Below, piece by piece: positions 22,910 to 30,195 of a stretch of 44,644 nt of DNA (its first letter is position 1; each line of letters begins with the position of its first letter). This DNA comes from Mucilaginibacter sp. SG564 (lineage in GTDB: Bacteria > Bacteroidota > Bacteroidia > Sphingobacteriales > Sphingobacteriaceae), in NCBI RefSeq assembly GCF_013149275.1, contig NZ_JABGNA010000023.1, forward strand, positions 1 through 44,644, read 5' to 3'. The notes under the pieces were generated by a model. That model was not told the origin of the DNA. It saw only the letters and a program-made list of their open reading frames with translations, and ran no database searches. Position numbers and translations under genes: made by a program.

Positions 22910-23400
22910 ATTATCGAATTATTGAGTTAGTGAATTAGTGATTTCTTCTTCCCGCCAGCAGATGCTTTTGTCTGAACCATGATTTTTAGGATTAAAGGAT
23001 TACCATGATTTCTTTTATTTTCTTTCCCCGTCAGCAGATAGGTCTATGTTAATTATTGAATTATCAAGTTATTGAATTAGTGAATTATTGATTTTCTTTC
23101 CCCGTCAGCAGATAAGCTTCGGGCGAAAGCGGGTAGAACGATGGTGGCCTGGTGTGGATGCGGGGCATAGCAAGTTTTTGCTGAAGCATAAGACCGTGCG
23201 AACGAAGTAGGGCAAAATAATTGCAGCCCTGGTTCTGACCGCTTTGCAGGGTAAAGGCCAGGAGCGCAAAGAAACATTTCTGCTGAAAGCCTTTTGGTTA
23301 CTTTGTGGCTACAAAGTAAAGGCCCTCCCGCGGCCAAGAGCGGGTATACGCTATACAACGCGAAGAATAGATCCTTCGCTCCGCTCAGGATGACAAGTAT
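22910..23400. repeat. AT-rich and GC-rich repeats filling the pheS-regulator gap
   Basis: 22910-23095 holds AATTATTGAGTTAGTGAATTAG-type units interleaved with two copies of CCCGCCAGCAGAT or CCCCGTCAGCAGATA. 23096-23400 has a longer composite with CTTTGTGGCTACAAAGTAAAG and, at the end, GATCCTTCGCTCCGCTCAGG-ATGACA, which resembles the TGTCATCCTGAG repeats. A 93-residue frame lies across it but looks like repeat-derived noise. No gene seen in 22706-23429. Confidence 0.6.
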
Positions 23401-23429
23401 CTTTTAAATATCGTGTCATGCAGAACTCC

Positions 23430-25991
23430 CTATTCCAGTATCGAATGAAAATCCCGTTCAAAATTTTCGCCGTAGATCACTTTATACTCCTTGCTGAAAT
23501 TCTCGAATGTATTTTTGGCCAGCGAGTGTTTGCCCAGGAAGGATAGGGCCTTGCATTTCAGGATCATGGCATCCTCATTTACCGGGTCGAAGTAAAAAAT
23601 ATCGTTGGCCAGTTTGATCAGGAACTCGGCATCGTCGGCAATCTGAACCGAGTTTGCAAACTGGATGTAGGAGTCGATGATCTCGTTGGATACTTCTGAC
23701 TTAAATGTATCCAGCCACTCGTACTCGATATTTGATAAAAAATTGCCCCGTTGCGTAATATGTGTAAGCTGGATGATCTTTTGCTTGTTGAGCTTGCTTT
23801 TGTTGGATACGATGTTGAGGTAATTATGATAATCAACCATGATCTGGTTGTAGTCGATCTCAATTTTCCAGTAGCCTGTATCTTTTGACAGGTGGCACTC
23901 CCCCATTTTATCCAGCAGGGATTTAAGCTTGGCAATATTTACCGAGCGATTGTTGCGGGCGCTTTTTTCCGATTTATCAAACCATAGGATCTCGTTCAGC
24001 TTTTCGGAGCTTACCCCCCTGCCCAGTTTTACCGAATACAACAAGATAACCAAAAACAGCTCTTTAAGCAGCGGCGTAAAATACTTAGTGATCTCGTGGC
24101 CCTCGGGTGTAAACAGCTGCAGATCGCCAAATAAAAATATCGCGTTCTTGTTACTGTTTAGCTTGTTGTCATGATCAGGTTCAATTGGCGGCTCCGTTTG
24201 TTCGGTATGATGCTGAACAGGAACTTCTGCCGCAGGCTGTGGTAATGACGGTTGTTGCCGGGTCTTCTTTTTACGACGGATAATTATTACCGTTGCCGCA
24301 CCGATGCCAATTACAACCAGTCCGCTGATCCATAAAATATAGTTGATGCCTGCTTCGCTCAGTATCGGGTTATCCAAAGGCTCCGGCGGACTCAACAGCG
24401 AGTACACCTTAACTCGGGTTTGCTCCTTATCCTTAAAAAGCGTTACCGTTAAAAATTTATTACTGTGCGGGCAATAGTAAATATCGGCATAGGCACGGGC
24501 ATCGTGAAATAAATAAGGGATGGTATCTCCCACAAATTGGTAGGAAGGTTTATCCAGCGAGCCCTTGATCAACTGCAGGTTGGAGTTAAATTTATGCTGC
24601 GGAAATATGAGCCCGTAATACGTTTTGGTTTTACTGTTGATGATGAGCGAATTGGCAAATGCAAAATCCTCGCTTTTAACATTGATGTTGAATAATTTCT
24701 TAAACGTTTTAGTCTTAACCGTAAACTGCATCATGTCATACAGATTTCGCGGGTTCACGATCTGCTGGCCCGATGCGCTGCCATAACCGCCTATCACATA
24801 AGCCGTATCGCCCGAGGCGCTGGTACCCAGACCTGCCATATAACGGGGCGTAAATACATCTCCGCTGGCCTTAATTTCCTGCCAGGTGTTGGTGTTTACG
24901 TTATAACGCTTCACACTATCCTTATAAACCAGTTGCCCGTAACCGCCTATGGTGTATATAGATGAGTCGGTTTTGCAGAAAAACTTGTTCAGATGCCCGG
25001 TATTGGTTTCCTGCGGCATGTTTTTAAAACTTTTATCCCATTGTCCGCTCTGGATGTTATACGTTGCCACTACCTTTTGATCAATAAAAAGATAATACAG
25101 CTTACCATTGCTAAACACGGTCTGATCTCCCGGGATCAGTTGTTGTCTGCCTATCTTGTATGCCTCGCTTTTCAATGGCGTTATTCTGTTAACGGAATAC
25201 GAAAGCAATGAATCGGTGGTGATCACGTACACGGTTTCGGTAGCAGGGTCAAAAGCCAAACTGGCATCGCCAACAACGCTAAACTCTTTTTCCATCTGCC
25301 AGTTGCGGTGCCGCGCTTTGATCCACAACGGATTACTAACCCTGCCACTGTTCTGGTTCACTGTTTCGTGAACTACATCGCCCTGCCACTCGTTCAGCGG
25401 CCACCACGATAATAACTTATCTTGCTGCGTTATTTTTACATCGCGCAGCTTAAATGGCGGCAGATCGGTAGTTTGATATTGCCGGTAGGCATTGGCCCCA
25501 AACAATAATTTATAGTTTGTACTTGGCTTTAAGTGTACGCCCGCTTCGCTGTAAGAGACTTTGCCGGCAGATACGGTGAGCTTATCGTTCTTAAAATCGA
25601 TAAAGATCCGGAGCTTGCTCCAGTTATTAAACAGTTCTTTATCATCAATATTGAAAGATATTTTGGAAAGCTTTTCGCCAATGATGATCTTGAAATGTTT
25701 GGTATTGTACTGGTTATCATACACCAGGTCGATGTTTTGCTTATCGTCGCCCACCAGGCGAAGCATATAACCAAAATAGATCTGCTGGTTGGGAATGAAC
25801 GACAGATCAAAAGATACTTCGAGATTGTCTTTGGCCGCTACGTTGCTGATGCCCAGGTCTAAAGTGGTACGTTTATCCTGTACTACATCATGGCTATAAA
25901 AACCAAGCCCGTATGATTGCGCATGGACAGGCTGTATCAATAGTATATTTAAAAAAATAACCGAAATTATTCCCGAAACAAAAAATCTCAT
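23430..25991 (-). CDS. Membrane-spanning regulator: LamG-like and Kelch sensor, SARP-type output
   Basis: An 853-aa protein with a signal peptide (about 1-24), a jelly-roll LamG-like region (about 28-200), Kelch-like beta-propeller repeats (about 235-530, with SIYTIGGYGQLVY and TAYVIGGYGSASGQ), a membrane helix (about 550-572) and a cytoplasmic part. The latter has a Gln/Pro-rich linker, a winged-helix OmpR-type DNA-binding domain (about 616-712) and a helical BTAD-like domain (about 735-853). Sensor outside and DNA-binding inside suggest one-component regulation across the membrane, inferred from architecture. No target lies beside it. The 438-nt sequence upstream carries repeats and a TACCTTTG box at 26112-26119. 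Confidence 0.8.
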   Translation of the reverse strand: MRFFVSGIISVIFLNILLIQPVHAQSYGLGFYSHDVVQDKRTTLDLGISNVAAKDNLEVSFDLSFIPNQQIYFGYMLRLVGDDKQNIDLVYDNQYNTKHFKIIIGEKLSKISFNIDDKELFNNWSKLRIFIDFKNDKLTVSAGKVSYSEAGVHLKPSTNYKLLFGANAYRQYQTTDLPPFKLRDVKITQQDKLLSWWPLNEWQGDVVHETVNQNSGRVSNPLWIKARHRNWQMEKEFSVVGDASLAFDPATETVYVITTDSLLSYSVNRITPLKSEAYKIGRQQLIPGDQTVFSNGKLYYLFIDQKVVATYNIQSGQWDKSFKNMPQETNTGHLNKFFCKTDSSIYTIGGYGQLVYKDSVKRYNVNTNTWQEIKASGDVFTPRYMAGLGTSASGDTAYVIGGYGSASGQQIVNPRNLYDMMQFTVKTKTFKKLFNINVKSEDFAFANSLIINSKTKTYYGLIFPQHKFNSNLQLIKGSLDKPSYQFVGDTIPYLFHDARAYADIYYCPHSNKFLTVTLFKDKEQTRVKVYSLLSPPEPLDNPILSEAGINYILWISGLVVIGIGAATVIIIRRKKKTRQQPSLPQPAAEVPVQHHTEQTEPPIEPDHDNKLNSNKNAIFLFGDLQLFTPEGHEITKYFTPLLKELFLVILLYSVKLGRGVSSEKLNEILWFDKSEKSARNNRSVNIAKLKSLLDKMGECHLSKDTGYWKIEIDYNQIMVDYHNYLNIVSNKSKLNKQKIIQLTHITQRGNFLSNIEYEWLDTFKSEVSNEIIDSYIQFANSVQIADDAEFLIKLANDIFYFDPVNEDAMILKCKALSFLGKHSLAKNTFENFSKEYKVIYGENFERDFHSILE

Positions 25992-26111
25992 GTTGATCAG
26001 TACTTACTATTAGGACTTAAGTACCCGTATTGTATTTATAATCTGGCCAAAAAAATATTACGCTATTTAGCTGGCGGCAATGGCTAAATTACAATAAAAA
26101 CAGTTTACATT

Positions 26112-26119
26112 CAAAGGTA
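26112..26119 (-). promoter_or_regulatory. -7 box upstream of the Kelch-SARP regulator
   Basis: TACCTTTG on the minus strand, about 120 nt before the ATG at 25991. Perfect match to TAnnTTTG; no TTTG at the -33 distance. Confidence 0.4.
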
Positions 26120-26206
26120 AAGTGATTATATCGGGATTGATACGGGCGTGGGCTGATGCGGGTGGTTGATGCGTCCCTCCGCGCGTCATTTCAAGAGCTT
26201 CACCCA

Positions 26207-26420
26207 ACCTTCTCCATCCCGACAGCTATCGGGAGAGAGGGCTTCAAAAATCTCCGGCCGTCGCTCGGCTCCCGCCGAGTGACGACTATTTGCAGGCCTC
26301 TGGCCCATGAATAAAACACGTATTGCTTTACCGCGGCCGGAGGCGGGGTAATAATGGTCACTCGGCAGGAGCCGAGCGCGGCGGAAAGTGGGTTTACATG
26401 GTTTACATTTTTTACGGTTA
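26207..26420. repeat. Palindromic element (P2 copy A) with adjoining repeats
   Basis: 26260-26380 is copy A of the P2 element: GTCGCTCGGCTCCCGCCGAG at the left and a matching inverted end at the right (GGTCACTCGGCAGGAGCCGAG). Hairpins sit at each end. Copy B lies at 38881-39018. On the left (26207-26240) is a CTTCTCCATCCCGA-hairpin fragment. Directly after it (26384) begins AAAGTGGGTTTACATGG, the same repeat as at 17372. Two short frames read across this block are not genes. Confidence 0.75.
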
Positions 26421-26580
26421 ACAACATCTCCATTATTTAACAATCAGTTAATTGTGTAAAAATTAGATGAAATTATGTTAACCGACCTTTTCCGACTTTG
26501 AACCCGTTTGTATAGATCAGCTTTTTAAGCTCCCCCTCTTGAGGGTAATAGCCCATCATTAGACATTTGCTAAGAAAAGG

Positions 26581-26654
26581 GTGTCATGCTGAGCTCCGTC
26601 GAAGCATGGTGGGCAGGCCTCTGCGTTCTACCCTTCGACGGAGCTCAGGGTGAC
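26581..26654. repeat. Dispersed palindromic repeat (TGTCATGCTGAGC family)
   Basis: The ends TGTCATGCTGAGCTCCGTCG and CGACGGAGCTCAGGGTGACA form an imperfect inverted repeat; GGTGGGCAGGCCTCTGCG lies between. It is nearly the same as the unit at 5409 and the reversed unit at 40449. No gene from 26421 to 26788 apart from this. Confidence 0.75.
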
Positions 26655-26788
26655 AGCCCCTTTTTTGAATATTTTCATCTTTTCTGTCATATGATGGGAA
26701 TCGCACGGCCCTCCACTTTTTCTCTTTCCACCTTACGCTCGTCTGTAACGAGTCCTTAAATATGGATTAGCAATTATATCGGTCTCGT

Positions 26789-27265
26789 CTATTTCCTGGG
26801 GCGGTTGCTGCTGAATGAGTCCCTAAACATTTTCCAACCTTTCATCGTTTTTTTCCACAGCACCAGGAATTTTCCATTATCAAAGAGCCGGTGTTTGGCA
26901 TCAAATGATCGCCACAATCCTTCTTCGGTAACAAATATCCCTCCATCGCCATAAACGGCGGTGGTTATAAACTGGCCATCGCGCAGGCCAAACTGCTCAT
27001 AGGCCATTTTGAAAAAACGGCGTGCTCCTGCTGTGCCTTGTAGTGGTTCCATGTTGGGCGGCATGATCAGGCAGTCGTCTGCATACCGGTTAATAAAAAT
27101 AGCCGGGGCGTTTTTTACAAACGCCTGAAAATATACCCGGTTGCTTGCTGCTATAGCCTTTTTAGCTTCAATTAAGCTTGATGATGTTTCGAATTTCGGG
27201 CTCTGAATGTGAAAACACATCATGAATATGGCCCATATGGGCATGGCGCTTAAATGCTGTTTCAT
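26789..27265 (-). CDS. NTF2-like protein (DUF4440 type)
   Basis: A 158-aa protein with an NTF2-like domain (about 30-150), starting SSLIEAKKAIAASNRVYFQAFVKNAPAIFINRYADDCLIMPP and ending GKFLVLWKKTMKGWKMFRDSFSS, the usual DUF4440 layout. The N-terminal 25 residues (MKQHLSAMPIWAIFMMCFHIQS) are hydrophobic and probably a signal or anchor, though its polar N-region is unusual. The role is unknown; the pocket may bind a small ligand. It stands alone between repeats and the trehalase remnant, divergent from the latter. Confidence 0.8.
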   Translation of the reverse strand: MKQHLSAMPIWAIFMMCFHIQSPKFETSSSLIEAKKAIAASNRVYFQAFVKNAPAIFINRYADDCLIMPPNMEPLQGTAGARRFFKMAYEQFGLRDGQFITTAVYGDGGIFVTEEGLWRSFDAKHRLFDNGKFLVLWKKTMKGWKMFRDSFSSNRPRK

Positions 27266-27530
27266 TTCTGTTTTGAATTAATTTATTGTTCTGTTAAATA
27301 ATCTAATTCAAAAATAGGGAGCCCCGAATCAGATAAATTGTACAAAACGGAAGGGCCCCGGCAGAGGTGGAATTTTTAATCCTTAGCGTAATTGCAGCAA
27401 TTAGCTCTGCTTTTTAAACAAGCAGATTGTAAAGCAAGCTATCAAATGCCAAAATGTTAATTCTTGATGCCTCTTAACATATTTTGAGCTTTTTATTTAC
27501 CTTCATATTTCCATTTATATTAACTGAAGC

Positions 27531-27870
27531 ATGAGAAAGGCGCTTTTAACATTAGTACTGTTATTTGTTTTTTTAATAACATATTCCCAAAGCCTTACTC
27601 CCCGGCAATTATACCCGGGTTTGTTTGAGGCGGTACAGCTTGCCGATATATTTCCTGACAATAAGGTATTGGACAGCCCCATGGCCGGAGCCCGGATCAG
27701 TACCAGTATTCGTGTTTTTGATGCCAGCGGGAAGCTAATGGAGAAGTATAATGTGCTGGATACCGGATCAAAGGCCGGAGGGGACGAATATCCGCTGCAG
27801 GACGGTTTTGGGGTGGACCATCAGCCTGCTGCTCAATTTGCTAAATCATTACCAGGTTAATCAGTTGTAA
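27531..27870 (+). pseudogene. Remnant of a GH37 trehalase with internal deletion and frameshift
   Basis: The open frame 27531-27860 begins with a signal peptide (about 1-20) and LTPRQLYPGLFEAVQLADIF, the start of periplasmic trehalase, then after about 15 residues jumps to the C-terminal block LMEKYNVLDTGSKAGGDEYP and QDGFG. A complete trehalase has about 500-560 residues, so roughly 400 are missing. At GFG the DNA has four G (27810-27813) where three would give GFGWT; removing one restores GFGWTISLLLNLLNHYQVNQL and a stop at 27868-27870. So it carries both an in-frame internal deletion and a +1 frameshift. Trehalose would have been split to two glucoses; catalytic residues are gone. Confidence 0.85.
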
Positions 27871-27980
27871 CAGTTTTTAAACAATTATCCTTTTTTATGC
27901 TGTTGTAAGTAAATTACAATGCCAGTTTTCAAAACAAATTTAAGCTATTGCAGTACACCATATCAGTTAATCGATTTACT

Positions 27981-29606
27981 ATGAGAGTTTATTTACTTAT
28001 TTTATTTCTTGTTCTTTTTGCACCTGCCGCCACGTTCGCATCGGCAAAAACAGATAGTCTGCTGGCTGTGCTCAAGATGGAGCTTACAAGAAAAAAAAAT
28101 TACGACGATAAAAAAGAGGCTGACATACAAAATCTCAGAACAGCATTAGCCGCCACCCCTTTAACTGATCCAAACACCAGGTACAGGCTGTGCAACAAAA
28201 TATACGAAGAATTTAAGGTTTACCAGTTCGATTCGGCTTTTGTTTATATTCATAAAATGCAGGATATCAGCGATGTGCTGAAGGATGCGCCCAAACAAAA
28301 TGATTGCAAAATGAAGCTGGGTTTCATCTTGCTTTCGGCGGGGATGTTTAAAGAGGCTTTTGATTGTTTTAATGGTATCAATGTGAAATTATTAAATAAC
28401 GATGGCAAAATTGAATATTACTCGCTCAAAGCCAGGGCACACTCAGACCTGGCCGATTATGACGATAACGCGTTTTACAGCCAGTATAATAACTCGCTGT
28501 CACTCAAATACCTCGATTCAACCATTGCGGCTTGTACACCGAATTCATACGAGTGGTTAAGGCACCATGGTGATAAACAGGTGAGGCTTGGCGACACAAA
28601 AAAGCCATCGGTATATTATAGCCGGTTGTTTTACCATATGCCATTAACCACGCATCAGAAGGCTATGATAGCTACTGCTTTGAGCAATTTTTACCGCGAC
28701 CCTTCGCAAATAGAAGAGCGTACCAATTTGCTCATCATTGGTGTTATCAATGATATCCGCTCATCAACCAAAGAAACCGTTGCCAGCTTTGAATTGGGTA
28801 GTTTACTGTACCGTACCGGTAACATCATCGATGGCTACACCTTTGTTGATCAGGCCATGAACGATGCGGAGTATTATGGCGCCCGGCTCCGTAAAATAAA
28901 GATAGGGGCCGTATTACCCGTAGTAGCCGCTCAAAAACTGGTTTTAATGGAGAAGGAGAAAAATAAATTCCTGGTATACCTCTTATCTATTACCGCGGTT
29001 TCGCTTTTAGTGCTGATGGTGGCGTTTATCATATTTAACCAGCTCAAGCGCTTAAAAGCAAAAGAAAAGATCATCGAAGAAAAAAATCAGCAGCTGGAAA
29101 GTATTAACGACAAGCTGGTTGAGGATACGCACATTAAGGAGGAGTATATCGGCTACTTTTTTAATGTAATATCGGGCTACATCTTAAAGCTCGAAAAATT
29201 GAAAAGAAATATTGACAGAAAGTTGCTGGCCAGAAAATATGACGATATACAACTGGCTGTTAATGAAATAAATATTAAAAAAGAACGCGAATTATTATTT
29301 TATACTTTCGATCATATTTTTTTAAAAATATTCCCCAATTTTATTACTGTTTTTAACTCCCTTTTTAAACAGGAAGACCAGATATGGCCCCGCGACCATG
29401 AGGTGCTGAATACCGACCTCCGGATATTCGCGCTGATACGCATGGGAATTACCGATAATGAAACTATTGCCACTATTTTGGAATATTCTGTAAACACCAT
29501 TTACGTATATAAAATGCGCATAAAAGCAAAATCCATACTTCCCGGCGATCAGTTCGATCAAAAAATAATGGCTATTAAAGCGGTAGATGTATTAAACAAA
29601 GCATAG
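27981..29606 (+). CDS. DUF6377 membrane regulator of the Sus locus
   Basis: A 541-aa protein beginning MRVYLLILFLVLFAPAATF (a TTG 33 nt upstream is unneeded). It has a signal peptide, a periplasmic helical TPR-like region (about 25-320), a membrane helix (about 330-354, LVYLLSITAVSLLVLMVAFIIF), a coiled coil (about 355-385) and a cytoplasmic DUF6377 part ending in a helix-turn-helix (about 482-519, MGITDNETIATILEYSVNTIYVYK) resembling LuxR-type. In Bacteroidota such genes stand next to SusC/SusD pairs and are thought to control them, as here. It is followed by a terminator and then SusC. Confidence 0.85.
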   Translation: MRVYLLILFLVLFAPAATFASAKTDSLLAVLKMELTRKKNYDDKKEADIQNLRTALAATPLTDPNTRYRLCNKIYEEFKVYQFDSAFVYIHKMQDISDVLKDAPKQNDCKMKLGFILLSAGMFKEAFDCFNGINVKLLNNDGKIEYYSLKARAHSDLADYDDNAFYSQYNNSLSLKYLDSTIAACTPNSYEWLRHHGDKQVRLGDTKKPSVYYSRLFYHMPLTTHQKAMIATALSNFYRDPSQIEERTNLLIIGVINDIRSSTKETVASFELGSLLYRTGNIIDGYTFVDQAMNDAEYYGARLRKIKIGAVLPVVAAQKLVLMEKEKNKFLVYLLSITAVSLLVLMVAFIIFNQLKRLKAKEKIIEEKNQQLESINDKLVEDTHIKEEYIGYFFNVISGYILKLEKLKRNIDRKLLARKYDDIQLAVNEINIKKERELLFYTFDHIFLKIFPNFITVFNSLFKQEDQIWPRDHEVLNTDLRIFALIRMGITDNETIATILEYSVNTIYVYKMRIKAKSILPGDQFDQKIMAIKAVDVLNKA

Positions 29607-29653
29607 GGTGTAAATGGCCTGCTTAAGTATAAAATAAGTGTAAAACAGGCTTA

Positions 29654-29699
29654 AAAGCACTTAAATTTTATTTATACTTTTTGAAGTGCTTTCTTTTTT
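29654..29699 (+). terminator. Terminator after the DUF6377 gene
   Basis: AAAGCACTT (29654-29662) and AAGTGCTTT (29684-29692) form a 9-bp stem with a 21-nt loop, followed by C and six T. It separates the regulator from the SusC transcript. The rest of 29700-30195 is AT-rich leader with no gene that I can see. Confidence 0.65.
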
Positions 29700-30195
29700 A
29701 ATACACTTATTATCAATTGATTATGTTTAAAAAAAGCCATATATTTTTATATTTTACCAAAAAAAATAGGTAATCCCCGCAGTCGCATATTACTTTGTAT
29801 GAGGTGATTTTATATCCTGTAAAATAGTTTAAATATTTTCATGATAAATGATCCTGTCCAGCGAATAAATATAAACCCATAATAAATTAAATTTTCATGT
29901 GCGTGGTTTTTAAACCACCGGTGTAGCAAAGGATAATAATCTTTTGCCATAAACAGATTAACTGCTTTTGCCGGTTGTTGGCATTAGGCATATATGTAAT
30001 TTTTTGATTTTAAAATAACCTGAATATGAATAGAAAACTTACCAACGCCTGTAGCCCTCCGTAATGATTAATTATAATAAATTAATTGCCAGTTACTTAA
30101 TATTTATTAGTACAAAATAACATTTATAGTTATTTTATATAATAAATTAATAGTTTACATTTATAACAAACCAATTAAACACTAAATCTAAATTT

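Noticed and set aside
23077..23358. A 93-residue minus-strand reading frame
   Set aside because: It reads across a repeat composite, with many CGC-type low-content residues and no recognisable domain; the DNA matches repeat units elsewhere in the window.
26186..26443. Two overlapping minus-strand frames near 26200-26443
   Set aside because: They run through P2 copy A and an adjoining repeat; the encoded residues only reflect hairpin sequence.
30025..30063. A 12-codon frame (MNRKLTNACSPP) upstream of SusC
   Set aside because: Too short and without a ribosome-binding site or a matching regulatory hairpin; no sign of a leader peptide mechanism.
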